Origin: Candidatus Wolframiiraptor sinensis
GTDB taxonomy: Archaea > Thermoproteota > Nitrososphaeria_A > Caldarchaeales > Wolframiiraptoraceae
Length of the DNA: 64,000 nucleotides
Direction of reading: 5' to 3'
Assembly (NCBI GenBank): GCA_023268255.1
Contig: JALNJX010000001.1
Span: 62,001 to 126,000 of the forward strand
In this document: positions 17,022 through 26,018 of the stretch, piece by piece
Layout: each line of letters begins with the position of its first letter
How positions within the stretch are numbered: position 1 is the first letter of the stretch
The notes under the pieces: generated by a model
What the model saw: only the letters and a program-made list of their open reading frames with translations
Database searches by the model: none
Told to the model about the DNA's origin: nothing
Translations under genes and position numbers: made by a program

Positions 17022-19484
17022 GTGCCTAGGTTGGCTAAGGATAAGTCCCAGGCCTTAATACTCTGGTTTGAGGAGCTCGGCAAGGAGGATGTCCCGCTAG
17101 TGGGCGGAAAATGCGCAAACCTCGGCGAGATGATAAATGCCGGGATACCTGTGCCGCCCGGATTCGCGATAACGGCCTACGCCTATAAGAGGTTCATAGA
17201 AGAGGCCGGGATAGCTCAGAAGATCTACGACATACTGGATGAGACGATAACGGATCCGAGGAACCCAGCCCAGTATGAGGAGGCCTCGAAGAAGATCAGG
17301 AAGCTCATAGAATCCACGCCCATACCGAAGGAGATCCGAGACGCCATAGTAGAGGCTTATCGAGAGCTATCGAAGAAGATCGGCGTGAAGGACGTTTACG
17401 TGGCCGTGAGGTCCTCGGCGACCGCGGAGGATCTCCCCGGAGCATCATTCGCGGGCCAGCAGGAGACATATCTGAATGTCAGAGGCGAGGATGACCTCCT
17501 CGAATCGGTCAGAAAATGCTGGTCAAGCCTCTTCACCCCGAGAGCCATCTTCTATCGAACGGAGAAGGGCTTCAGGCATGAGAAGGTGCTTATCAGCGTC
17601 GCCGTCCAGAAGATGGTTAACAGCAGATCTGCCGGCGTCATGTTCACGATACATCCCGTGACCGGAGATAGGAACATCATAGTCATCGAGTCGGTCTGGG
17701 GTCTCGGTGAAGCGATAGTCTCGGGAGCAGTTACGCCTGACCACTTCGAGGTCGATAAGAATACTCTGAGGATCCTTGCGAAGAACATCGTGAAAAAGGA
17801 GGTTGAGTACGTCAGGGACCCGAAGACCGGCAAAACGATCCACGCGAAGGTTCCTCCGGAGAGGCAGGATGCCCCCAGCCTGACAGATGAGGAGGTCGTG
17901 GAGCTCGCGAGGATAGCGAAGCTGATCGAGCAGCACTACGGTACGCCTCAGGACATAGAGTTCGCGGTCGATCGAGACCTAGCATTCCCGCAGAGCATAT
18001 TCATTGTTCAGTCAAGGCCTGAGACGGTCTGGAGCATGAAGGAGGCTGAGGCGACCGCGTCATCCTCGGGCTCATCCGCGATCTCGGTCGCCGAGGCCAA
18101 GATAGTCGTCAAGGGGCTGCCCGCAAGCCCCGGCGTCCACATAGGGAAAGCCAAGATAGTATTCTCGCCCGATGAGGCCGCTAAGAAGATCCAGAAGGGA
18201 GATATTCTGGTAACGAAGATGACCAACCCGGACTGGGTTCCATACATGAGGCTAGCCGGCGCGATCGTGACCGATGAGGGCGGGATGACGTGCCACGCCG
18301 CAATAGTCTCGAGGGAGCTCGGAATACCCTGCATAGTCGGAGCAAAGGATGCCACGAAGATCTTGATGGATAATGGGACCTACACTGTTGATGCGAGGTC
18401 AGGCGTCATCTATGAGGGCGAGGTCGCGGAGCTGGTTAAGCCGGCCGAGGTGAAGGCAGCCGAGGTGGCCGTGGCCGCCCGAGCGCCTGTAATCACCGGA
18501 ACGAAGATCTATGTTAACATAAGCATCCCGGAGATCGCTGATAAGGTCGCGAGGGAGACTCAGGCGGATGGCGTCGGCCTCCTGAGAGCGGAGCACATGA
18601 TGGTGAGCATCGGGAAGCACCCGAGGCTCCTCATCGAGGAGGGCGGAGAGCAGAAGATGATCGATGCATTCGCTGAGGGGATAAGAAAAGTGGCCCAAGC
18701 ATTCTACCCGAGGCCAGTCGTTTACAGGTTCCTGGACTTCAAGCCCGACGAGTTCCTAGCGTTGCCCGGCGGGGAGAAGTATGAGAAGGAAGCTGGGCAC
18801 GTCGGCCCCAACCCGCTGATAGGCTACAGGGGCGCCTTCAGGTATATCAAGGAGCCGGATATCTTCAGGCTCGAGTGCAGGGCGATCAAGAAGGTCAGGG
18901 AGGAGTATGGGCTGAAGAATGTCTGGGTCATGGTGCCATTCGTCAGGAGGATTGAGGAGTTCGTCCAGGCGAAGAGGATCATGGAGGAGGAGGGCCTGGT
19001 GAGGGGCCCGGACTTCAAGATCTGGATAATGGTCGAAGTCCCGAGCACGGTCCTGCTCATCGACAAGTTCATCGAGGCCGGAATAGACGGCGTCAGCTTC
19101 GGCACGAACGATCTGACGATGCTCATCCTCGGAATAGATAGGGACGACGCGTCTGTGCAGGAGATATATGATGAGAGGAATCTCGCGGTGAAGAGGGCGC
19201 TAAGCCACGTGATCAGAGTGTGCAGGAAACACGGCGTGACAACGAGCGTCTGCGGCCAGGCGCCATCCAATTATCCGGACATAGTTGAGTTCCTCGTGAG
19301 AGAGGGCGTCACCAGTATATCCGTCAACCCCGACAAGGTCATCGAGACAAGGGAGATGGTGGCCTCGATCGAAAGAAAGATAATGCTCGAGAGGATGATG
19401 GAGCTCGAGGAGAGGCTCAATAACCTTGAGCGGAGAGCGCGAGACCGCGGGAAGATCTTCGACTGGTCCCCCGAACTCGACTAA
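17022..19484 (+). CDS. ppsA: Phosphoenolpyruvate synthase
   Basis: The 820-residue enzyme converts pyruvate, ATP and water to PEP, AMP and phosphate in gluconeogenesis (or the reverse in some thermophiles). The N-terminal PPDK_N ATP-grasp domain starts KEDVPLVGGKCANLGEM and has YVAVRSSATAEDLPGASFAGQ. The phosphohistidine domain carries the catalytic His in GGMTCHAAIVSRELGIPC (about residue 425). The C-terminal TIM barrel contains SFGTNDLTMLILGIDRD and CGQAPSNYP near 690-750. Length matches the family. The start is GTG 17022 after GGAGGGAGG. It interrupts the ancestral nusA-rpsL adjacency. Confidence 0.96.
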   Translation: MPRLAKDKSQALILWFEELGKEDVPLVGGKCANLGEMINAGIPVPPGFAITAYAYKRFIEEAGIAQKIYDILDETITDPRNPAQYEEASKKIRKLIESTPIPKEIRDAIVEAYRELSKKIGVKDVYVAVRSSATAEDLPGASFAGQQETYLNVRGEDDLLESVRKCWSSLFTPRAIFYRTEKGFRHEKVLISVAVQKMVNSRSAGVMFTIHPVTGDRNIIVIESVWGLGEAIVSGAVTPDHFEVDKNTLRILAKNIVKKEVEYVRDPKTGKTIHAKVPPERQDAPSLTDEEVVELARIAKLIEQHYGTPQDIEFAVDRDLAFPQSIFIVQSRPETVWSMKEAEATASSSGSSAISVAEAKIVVKGLPASPGVHIGKAKIVFSPDEAAKKIQKGDILVTKMTNPDWVPYMRLAGAIVTDEGGMTCHAAIVSRELGIPCIVGAKDATKILMDNGTYTVDARSGVIYEGEVAELVKPAEVKAAEVAVAARAPVITGTKIYVNISIPEIADKVARETQADGVGLLRAEHMMVSIGKHPRLLIEEGGEQKMIDAFAEGIRKVAQAFYPRPVVYRFLDFKPDEFLALPGGEKYEKEAGHVGPNPLIGYRGAFRYIKEPDIFRLECRAIKKVREEYGLKNVWVMVPFVRRIEEFVQAKRIMEEEGLVRGPDFKIWIMVEVPSTVLLIDKFIEAGIDGVSFGTNDLTMLILGIDRDDASVQEIYDERNLAVKRALSHVIRVCRKHGVTTSVCGQAPSNYPDIVEFLVREGVTSISVNPDKVIETREMVASIERKIMLERMMELEERLNNLERRARDRGKIFDWSPELD

Positions 19485-19938
19485 ATCACCCACATATTTT
19501 TCTAAGATAGCCCAACTCATATCAAAACTTTACCTGAGAGCTAGGAAGATAGTCGAGGTCGGGGTTGGCAGATCGCCCTACGCTCTACTGCAGCTGAGAT
19601 TTCTCTTGATGGAAGCGGAGATTGTGGCGACGGACATAGATCCGGAAGTCGTAAAAGAGCTCAATCAAATGGGCATAAAAGCGTTCATCGATGACGTATT
19701 CAAGCCCAATGAGGAGGTCTATGAGGGCGCTGACCTGATATACTTCATTCGCCCGCCCTCTGAGCTTATACCTAAGCTGGCCGAGCTGGGAAGAAAAGTC
19801 GGCGCAGACGTCCTAATAATACCATTATCCGAGGATGAATACCTCTCAGATCTCTCTGGGTGGGAGAGATTAGAGGAGGATGGGATAATCGCCTATCTCT
19901 TGAGAGGATCTAGCCCGCGAATCAGAAGCGGGCTTTAA
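19426..19938 (+). CDS. UPF0146 family protein (Rossmann-like, uncertain start)
   Basis: The block RKIVEVGVGRSPYALLQLR followed by VATDIDPEV resembles the nucleotide- or SAM-binding start of a methyltransferase fold, and DLIYFIRPPSELIPKLAELG is typical of UPF0146, a small archaeal family of unknown function usually about 130 residues long. Homology would begin near residue 25, but the only standard start in frame is TTG 19426, which overlaps the ppsA end by 59 nt. An ATA at about 19508 would fit the family length but is not a usual start. The first 25 residues are therefore doubtful. Confidence 0.7.
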   Translation: MSGERETAGRSSTGPPNSTKSPTYFSKIAQLISKLYLRARKIVEVGVGRSPYALLQLRFLLMEAEIVATDIDPEVVKELNQMGIKAFIDDVFKPNEEVYEGADLIYFIRPPSELIPKLAELGRKVGADVLIIPLSEDEYLSDLSGWERLEEDGIIAYLLRGSSPRIRSGL

Positions 19939-20004
19939 TGGTCTACGCGCAATGCTCGACAAAGTTATAAATTATGGCCCTAAAACGCTTGGGATGAGTT
20001 AAAA

Positions 20005-20850
20005 ATGCAGCCTTCTAAAAGGCTGTGGAGGCTGCTTGAGATCGAGCGGCCCGAGGATCCTTATTATAATTTGGCTGTTGAGGAGGCTGTCGCTAGGGCG
20101 GTTGGCGAGGGCATAGTCCCGACAACACTGAGATTCTGGAGAAATGATAATGCCATAGTCATAGGCGCCTTCCAGTGCGTGAGCTTGGAGATAAGGCTGG
20201 AGGAGTGCATCAAATATGGGATTAAGGTGGTTAGGAGATTTACTGGAGGTGGAGCGGTGTATCACGATATACGCAACCTCAACTATGCGGTCTCGTTCAG
20301 GAGACCGAGCCCGATACCCGGAGACGACGTCCTGAGCGGATACCGCGCGGTGGGTGAGGCGGTGATAGCGGGCCTAGAGAAGCTCGGTGCAAGAGCGGAA
20401 TTCATCCCGGTAAACGATATACAGGTAGGAGGCAGGAAGATCTCAGGTATGGCCGGAACCTTGACCAAGGACTTGCTGTTCATTCACGGGTGCTTGCTAG
20501 TGGGCTCAAACATCGAGATACTCTCAAGGGTCCTGAATGTTCCGAGGGAGAAGCTCGAGGCAAAGGGCGCGGGGAGCGTCAGGGCGAGGGTCACTACGCT
20601 GAGAGACGAGCTCAACCGCGAGATCACGATGGATGAGGTCAAGAAAGCCCTCCTAAAGGGATTCGAGGAGGTATTCGGCGCGGAGTTTGCTCTCGGAGAG
20701 CTGACGAGCTGGGAGAAGAATAAAGCAGAGGAGCTCTACAGGAACAAATACCTGACGATCGAATGGAATCTGGGGCCCTGTAGAGGTTGCCCCGATAGGG
20801 GTAAGGATGAGGCCATTCTCAGGAGGGTTGGGCTTGCCGGCGGAGATTAG
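20005..20850 (+). CDS. lplA: Lipoate-protein ligase A, catalytic domain
   Basis: The 281-residue protein of the BPL/LplA/LipB fold attaches lipoate to lipoyl domains after forming lipoyl-AMP. It shows RRFTGGGAVYHD (about residue 73, the conserved RRxxGGGxVYHD adenylation motif) and GRKISGMAGT with the catalytic lysine (about 145). The end has a CRGCPDRGKDE segment. The accessory C-terminal domain of bacterial LplA is missing and is encoded by the next gene, as in Thermoplasma acidophilum, where both proteins are required. A TATA-like TTATAAATT lies about 30 nt before the ATG. Partner lipoyl proteins are not in this window. Confidence 0.9.
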   Translation: MQPSKRLWRLLEIERPEDPYYNLAVEEAVARAVGEGIVPTTLRFWRNDNAIVIGAFQCVSLEIRLEECIKYGIKVVRRFTGGGAVYHDIRNLNYAVSFRRPSPIPGDDVLSGYRAVGEAVIAGLEKLGARAEFIPVNDIQVGGRKISGMAGTLTKDLLFIHGCLLVGSNIEILSRVLNVPREKLEAKGAGSVRARVTTLRDELNREITMDEVKKALLKGFEEVFGAEFALGELTSWEKNKAEELYRNKYLTIEWNLGPCRGCPDRGKDEAILRRVGLAGGD

Positions 20851-21145
20851 GAGAAGCATAGTCTACAGGTCTGAGCGGGGTAAGACGATAAGGCTATGCA
20901 TGACGATACGCGGCAATGAGATAACACATGTAACCTTCACGGGAGACTTTTTCGGAGAGCCGGCGGAGGAGCTCAGCAAGCTCGGAGAAATACTCATCGG
21001 CTTAAACGCAGGCGATGTAAACGAACTATTCAGGAGGATAGATGAATTCTTCAATGAAAGAATTGAATGGATCGCGGGCGCATCTCCTAATGACTTCAAG
21101 CAAGCGCTAGTGAAGCTCCTCGAAAGCTTCTCCGATAATGATTAG
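20834..21145 (+). CDS. lplB: Lipoate-protein ligase accessory subunit (LplB-like)
   Basis: The roughly 103-residue protein matches the C-terminal domain of lipoate ligases: EIRRSIVYRSERGKTIRL, then THVTFTGDFFGEPAEELSKL. It is thought to close over the active site and to be needed for lipoyl-AMP formation by the separate catalytic subunit. The start TTG 20834 is chosen because AGGAGG lies 7 nt upstream. It overlaps lplA by 17 nt in another frame, pointing to coupled translation and equal amounts of both subunits. An ATG at 20807 lies before the binding site and inside lplA. Confidence 0.85.
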   Translation: MPAEIRRSIVYRSERGKTIRLCMTIRGNEITHVTFTGDFFGEPAEELSKLGEILIGLNAGDVNELFRRIDEFFNERIEWIAGASPNDFKQALVKLLESFSDND

Positions 21146-21187
21146 GCTTCACGCCGGCTAAACGGTCTCGAGAAGGCTCTTGAAAAC

Positions 21188-21196
21188 TTTTATATA
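21188..21196 (+). promoter_or_regulatory. TATA box for the DUF996 gene
   Basis: TTTATATAC is centred about 26 nt before GTG 21218, predicting a leaderless transcript that begins at the start codon. Confidence 0.6.
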
Positions 21197-21217
21197 CGAG
21201 GCGACCAGGATTAGCGC

Positions 21218-21781
21218 GTGGCCCTTCTGGATCAAGCCAGGCTTTTAGGGGGAATCGGCTCTATCCTTATGCTCTTGACGCTCGTCCCATATGCCGGCCC
21301 TATTCTAAGCATCATCGGCTTCATCCTGGTCCTCATAGCCGTTAAGTACATCTCCGATCACGCTGGAGACCGCTCAATCTTCAACAATTACTTAATCGCC
21401 GTGATACTTGGCATAATCGCCGCGATCGTTGGAGCAGCGGTAGGAATCGTGGGCGTGCTGGGAAGCATGGGCCTCATGGGCATGAGAGGCCCTGTGGCCG
21501 CGTTCACTGGAATGATCCTAACGCTCATAGTCGCGCTCGTCGCGGTCTGGATCATCTGGATCATAGCGGCGATATTCATTCGAAAGAGCTTCAACGCGAT
21601 AGCATCGGCCCTGAACATCAGAATGTTCTCCACAGCGGCCCTCCTATACTTTATCGGCGCAATACTGATAATAGCGCTCGGAGTCGGCTACATAATAATA
21701 CTAGTCGCCATAATTCTCCAGATAATAGCATTCTTCCAGATACCGGTTGAGAAAGCTCCGCCAACTCCACCCCCAACTTGA
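21218..21781 (+). CDS. DUF996 family multi-pass membrane protein
   Basis: The 187-residue protein with about five hydrophobic segments starts ALLDQARLLGGIGSILMLL and has IAVKYISDHAGDRSIFNNY, the conserved cytosolic loop of the archaeal DUF996 family. The C-terminus is a short proline-rich tail. The function of the family is unknown. GTG 21218 lies about 26 nt from a clear TATA box and is probably leaderless, so it is a single-gene unit. A run of seven T after the stop may end transcription. Confidence 0.8.
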   Translation: MALLDQARLLGGIGSILMLLTLVPYAGPILSIIGFILVLIAVKYISDHAGDRSIFNNYLIAVILGIIAAIVGAAVGIVGVLGSMGLMGMRGPVAAFTGMILTLIVALVAVWIIWIIAAIFIRKSFNAIASALNIRMFSTAALLYFIGAILIIALGVGYIIILVAIILQIIAFFQIPVEKAPPTPPPT

Positions 21782-21800
21782 AATTGAGATAAAATCTACC

Positions 21801-21807
21801 TTTTTTT
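21801..21807 (+). terminator. Poly-T terminator after the DUF996 gene
   Basis: Seven consecutive T residues lie about 20 nt past the stop codon, typical of archaeal intrinsic termination, which relies on U tracts rather than hairpins. Confidence 0.45.
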
Positions 21808-21893
21808 ATCATGGTCAAGCTCAGGATAGCTACTCCTAAAAATCGCGCAAAATTTAATCGGTACAAGATTCTGGATTTTTATGTGATCCACTT

Positions 21894-23421
21894 ATGGAGG
21901 AATGTGTTGTAGGAATTGATATAGGGACCTCTGCTTGCAAGGTTCTAGCGATATCGCGCGACCTAGAAATCCTGAGCGAAAAAAGGGGAAGTATCCGATA
22001 TATGTGCCTAAGCCGGGTTGGACCGAGCAAAATCCCGAGGACTGGTGGGCGGCCGTTAGAGATCTATTGACCGGCATGTCTAAAGAGCTGCGTAAAAAGG
22101 GCTATGAGATCGCTGGAATAGGGCTTACCGGCCAAATGCACGGTCTCGTTTTACTCGATGAGGATGGCAACGTTTTAAGACCATGCATAATGTGGAATGA
22201 TCAGAGGAATTATAAGCAGTGCCCTTACGCAATTGAGAAGCTAGGTGGGCTCGAAAACGTTGTAAGGCTGATAAACAACGGGATAATGCCTGGATTTACT
22301 ATCGGGAAGATACTATGGGTTATGGAGAACGAGCCGGAGATATTCGCCAAGTCGAAGAAGTTTCTCAACCCCAAGGATTACATAAGATTCAAGCTAACAG
22401 GCGATTATATCACCGACGTGAGTGACGCATCGGGGACGCACATGTTCGACGTCAAGAACCGCAAGTGGTGCGACGAGATACTAGAGGCGCTGAACATCCC
22501 CAAGCATACACTACCCGACAAGGTGATGGAGTCTAGCGAGATAACGGGCTACGTTAGCGATCAGGTTTCAAGAGATGTTGGGCTGAGTGGTGAGGTGGCG
22601 GTGGTGGGCGGTGGCGGCGACGCGGTCCTACAGCTTGCTGCATCGGGATCAATAGATCCAAGCAAGCTTTGCATACTGATAGGCACATCTGGGGTTGTCG
22701 GGCTAACAGTCGATAAATATTTTGAAAACAGCGGAGGGATACTGCAGTTCTATTGCAATGTGATACGGGGAAGATGGATGGTCTTCGGATGCACGCTCGC
22801 GGCGGGAGGATCGCTCGAATGGTTCAGGCAGGTATTCGCCGACTCGGAGGAGGCAGTGGCAAAATGGTGCAATAAATCTGTTTTCGACATACTGTCTGAG
22901 GAGGCTGAAAAGGCTCCAATAGGCTCCGGGGGCGTATTCTTCCTAATCATATCTAACGGGAGAGAGCACCGCATACTGATCCAAATGCTAGAGGAGTTTT
23001 CATAGGACTTAACCTGATGACGAGAAAGCCCGAGGTCGTCAGAAGTGTGCTTGAGGGTGTGGCTTACAGCTTAAGAAGCGTTGGAGAGTTGTTGAAGGAA
23101 AAGTCGGGCGGAGAAATAAAGGAGGTATACCTCTCCGGTGGCGGGGCCGCGAGCAATGTCTGGAGGCAGATATTCGCGGACATTTTCGGGGTAAAAGTGA
23201 GAACGTTGAAGCACAGTGAAAAGGGTGGCTCCTTGGGGGCAGCAATGCTAGCAGGCGTCGGAATTAAATTCTGGAAGAAACTCGAGGATGCTGTAGAAAG
23301 CTTGGAAGTGGTTTATGAGAACGAGCATAATCCAGAAAGCCATGAAAAATATGAAAGGCTCTTCAGAATATACGAAAAGCTCTACCCAATACTGAAGCCC
23401 GCCTTCGACCTGACCTCATGA
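21894..23421 (+). pseudogene. FGGY carbohydrate kinase, xylulokinase-like, with two frameshifts
   Basis: Read through two frame changes, the gene encodes a normal-length kinase of about 509 residues that phosphorylates a sugar with ATP. ATG 21894 opens CVVGIDIGTSACKVLAI (the first ATP-binding block). At the A6G4 run 21979-21988 the frame must shift by -1 to continue into KYPIYVPKPGWTEQNPEDWW. GLTGQMHGLVLLDEDG and the NDQR motif follow. Between 22957 and 23005, best at GGG 22958-22960, a second -1 shift leads to GERAPHTDPNARGVFIGLNL, after which LSGGGAASNVWRQIFAD completes the C-terminal ATPase part. Both events look like loss of one base from a homopolymer. It could be a decaying gene, a recoded gene or an assembly error. 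Confidence 0.8.
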
Positions 23422-23671
23422 AGAAATCCAGCGGTAATGAGCGGCGGCAATCTCTAAAAATTATTGGAGGTTATGAGCTATCGGACGTACCCGCGCGGGG
23501 GATCATGCTATCATGGCTGATGCCGTGTGTGGAGCATTGTTCAAGGATTAAAACATGCTGGAGCAAATCATCTTCCGGAGAACTAAGGGGATGAATCTTG
23601 GCGCCTTTCGTAGGCAGCCGAATCCTTTTAGGGCAAAATAAAGTAGCTTTATTGGAAGAGGTTGATACTCG

Positions 23672-24886
23672 ATGGGCGTTGGGCCGGTGAGGTCTAAGGC
23701 GTGGATTATACCGGCCTTGATGCTTGCTGCCCTGATATCTTTCACATTCTCCTATTCGCTCTCTCAGCCTAAAGTAATAACTCAGACGATAACTGTAACC
23801 GGGAGTATCGAGGTTCCCTCCGTAACCCCGGATAAAGCATACGAGGAAAATGCTCGAGCACTGCTGCAGCACGTGAAGGAGTGGGTGGAGTCGCATCGAG
23901 GATTGCGCTTTAAGGAGGATGTGGGACTCGTGGTTCTCACGAGGGAGTGGGTTATGGAGCACTGGGGGGTGGGCGGGCTAAACGCCACGCAAGTCATGAT
24001 CGAGGAGATCATCCTGAAGTCCCTATTCATGGTGCCGGAGAACTTCAACTTGACGGATTTCAAGGTTCGGGTAAGCGGCCACATGATCGCCGGCGCGGCC
24101 GACCACACGATATACGTCGTGAAGGAATTTTTTGATCCATCAGATAGGGTTGCATCCGGCGCGATTCTCGCGCACGAGCTGATGCACATCCTCCAAGGGG
24201 AATATTTCAGCCCGCCGGCACCCGGCCTCACGGATGAGAGAAACGCTTTAGCAGCCTTTGTCGAGGGCGAGGCGGGACTAGTCGGCTCCCAGTATCTGAT
24301 AGAGCATGGGGGCAGGCCGCGGGACACCCTTCCTGAATCAATTCTCGACCCTCTTGAAGCTCTCTGGCTCTTCCCATACATCTACGGCGAGCCATTCGTG
24401 AGGTACTTTTATGAGTGGGGCGGCTGGAGCATGATCGACTTCCTCTATCTCGATCCACCGAGATCCACAGCCCAGATTCTTCATCCGGAGAAGTACTTGG
24501 AGGGGTGGAGTCCGATCCCAGTTGATCCGCCGCCGCATCCGGGCGATGGCTGGAGGCTCCTATACCAGGATACTATGGGCGAGTTCTTCATCCGTCAGGT
24601 TCTCAGAGCGCATCTCGATGGCTTATTCGCGAACAAGTCGGCTGAGGGCTGGCGGGGCGACATGCTCCAGCTCTATGAGAGAGATGGCGGCTACATGCTC
24701 AGGTGGAAGATTCTCTGGGAGAACGATGATGAGGCGGTGGAGTTCGCGGGCGCCTTCATGGAGCTGCTTGAGAGGGCTGGCGCCGGAAAGGTCGGCGAAA
24801 GTACATGGATCGCTGGGCATAGGCTCGTCGAGATTCGTATGGAGGATCGAGCAGTTCTGATAACCGTGATTTACGCTTCTCGGTAG
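23672..24886 (+). CDS. Exported or membrane-anchored zinc metallopeptidase-like protein
   Basis: The 404-residue protein has an N-terminal hydrophobic segment (about 10-28), either an uncleaved anchor or a signal sequence, so the rest is probably extracellular. HELMHILQGEYF (about residue 170) is an HExxH zinc site, and FVEGEAGLVGSQYLIEHGG about 25 residues later supplies the glutamate expected of gluzincins. The rest matches no family I can name. ATG 23672 follows GAGGTTGAT. The gene stands alone between the broken kinase and rpsL. Substrate unknown. Confidence 0.7.
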   Translation: MGVGPVRSKAWIIPALMLAALISFTFSYSLSQPKVITQTITVTGSIEVPSVTPDKAYEENARALLQHVKEWVESHRGLRFKEDVGLVVLTREWVMEHWGVGGLNATQVMIEEIILKSLFMVPENFNLTDFKVRVSGHMIAGAADHTIYVVKEFFDPSDRVASGAILAHELMHILQGEYFSPPAPGLTDERNALAAFVEGEAGLVGSQYLIEHGGRPRDTLPESILDPLEALWLFPYIYGEPFVRYFYEWGGWSMIDFLYLDPPRSTAQILHPEKYLEGWSPIPVDPPPHPGDGWRLLYQDTMGEFFIRQVLRAHLDGLFANKSAEGWRGDMLQLYERDGGYMLRWKILWENDDEAVEFAGAFMELLERAGAGKVGESTWIAGHRLVEIRMEDRAVLITVIYASR

Positions 24887-24902
24887 CATGTCGCCCTGAA
24901 GG

Positions 24903-24909
24903 TTTAAAA
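24903..24909 (+). promoter_or_regulatory. TATA box for rpsL
   Basis: TTTAAAA is centred about 29 nt upstream of ATG 24935, giving a leaderless or nearly leaderless transcript. It shows that rpsL is transcribed separately from the rpo genes here. Confidence 0.55.
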
Positions 24910-24934
24910 GCTGGAGACCACGCGTTGGACTGGG

Positions 24935-25363
24935 ATGGGTAACGGCGAGCTTGCTGCGAGAAAGCTCAGGCTGAATAGGAAGAAGTTCAGGTGGAGTCAA
25001 CGGCAGTACAGGGTTAGGATGCTGAGGCTGAAGGAGAGGGTTGACCCGCTCGAGGGCGCGCCGATGGCAAGGGGAATAGTGATCCAGAAGGTTGGGATAG
25101 AGTCTAGGCAGCCGAACTCGGCGGTCAGGAAGTGCGTGAGAGTTCAGCTGATAAAGAATGGCAAGGTCGTGACGGCCTTCTGCCCAGGTGATGGAGCCCT
25201 TAACGTGATAGATGAACATGATGAGGTGATAATCTGCGGAATAGGTGGAACCCTAGGCCGATCGATGGGCGATCTACCGGGCGTGAGATACAAGGTCGAG
25301 CTCGTAAACGGCGTCCCGCTGAAACTCCTAGTGCAGGGCAAGGTTCGGAAGCCGAAGAGGTAG
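24935..25363 (+). CDS. rpsL: Ribosomal protein uS12
   Basis: The 142-residue decoding-centre protein of the small subunit has the archaeal N-terminus [17 protein letters not shown] and the conserved core [17 protein letters not shown] and [18 protein letters not shown]. In most archaea rpsL follows nusA and precedes rps7 and the elongation factor genes. Here both neighbours are lost: nusA is 8 kb upstream and no rps7 follows. ATG 24935 is positioned for leaderless translation. Confidence 0.95.
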   Translation: MGNGELAARKLRLNRKKFRWSQRQYRVRMLRLKERVDPLEGAPMARGIVIQKVGIESRQPNSAVRKCVRVQLIKNGKVVTAFCPGDGALNVIDEHDEVIICGIGGTLGRSMGDLPGVRYKVELVNGVPLKLLVQGKVRKPKR

Positions 25364-25460
25364 ATGCGCTATAGAGCAGGAAGCTCCGCGCCTCCTAAAA
25401 CCCCATTACGGAATGCCCTCGTTAGTGGAGACCCGGCGGGAAGAGGCTTAATGGATCACG

Positions 25461-25829
25461 TTAAAATGCTTTTTCTCGCGCTATCTTCTCGAGCATCTCC
25501 ATTATTACTCTTCTGGCGGCATTCTCATCCCTCATCAGGAGATCATAGAACTCGTCAGGCGTCAGATCCTCAGAGCCGCTGAGGACGATAAGCCTGCCGC
25601 ATATTATCTTGAAGGTCACCATGGCTCCATTCTCGCCGAAAAAGGCGGCTAATGCTTTGTAAAAGTCCTTGGGCCTTTTAAGGAATGCCGCGAGCGGATC
25701 CTCGCCCAATGACCTTCTAAGATGATAGCTCAGGGCCGTGAAGCAGCTTCTTCCCAGAATCGACTCGAAAATCGCCCTGATGATTCCCCGAACATCACTC
25801 GCTTCCCATGACGCCCCGCCATCCCGCAT
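25461..25829 (-). CDS. Small conserved-looking protein of unknown function
   Basis: The roughly 122-residue protein has CFTALSYHLRRSLGEDPLAAF, then FYKALAAFFGENGAMVTFKI, and an acidic helical end. The pattern recalls small archaeal helical proteins similar to DUF3227, but I cannot confirm the family. The frame extends upstream to 25979, but the AT-rich region there contains a TATA-like TTGAAAATTGTATATT just before ATG 25829, so a leaderless start at 25829 is preferred. It is divergent from trpE and convergent with rpsL. Confidence 0.6.
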   Translation of the reverse strand: MRDGGASWEASDVRGIIRAIFESILGRSCFTALSYHLRRSLGEDPLAAFLKRPKDFYKALAAFFGENGAMVTFKIICGRLIVLSGSEDLTPDEFYDLLMRDENAARRVIMEMLEKIAREKAF

Positions 25830-25981
25830 GCACAAAAATATACAATTTTCAAATTTAATATATTTTATAGCCTTAGCCTTATATCCATTCTCAGGATATC
25901 GGTTAAATATTATACAGGTCCGACATAAGCGAACATTTTGAGGTGGTTTGGCGCTTAAGGTAAACTTTTTGTTCATCAAAG

Positions 25982-25990
25982 TTTATATTT
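25982..25990 (+). promoter_or_regulatory. TATA box for the trp operon
   Basis: TTTATATTT is about 30 nt upstream of the trpE GTG. No leader peptide, attenuator hairpin or TGTACA-type TrpY site is visible between it and the gene. Confidence 0.55.
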
Positions 25991-26018
25991 GTGCGTTATG
26001 GCATATCTTGCATGAACG

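Noticed and set aside
21979-21988. Programmed -1 ribosomal frameshift in the kinase gene
   Set aside because: In the zero frame the codons are GAA AAA AGG, so the A-site codon AGG would re-pair poorly as AAG, and no downstream structure stands out. Homopolymer indel or transcriptional slippage is simpler.
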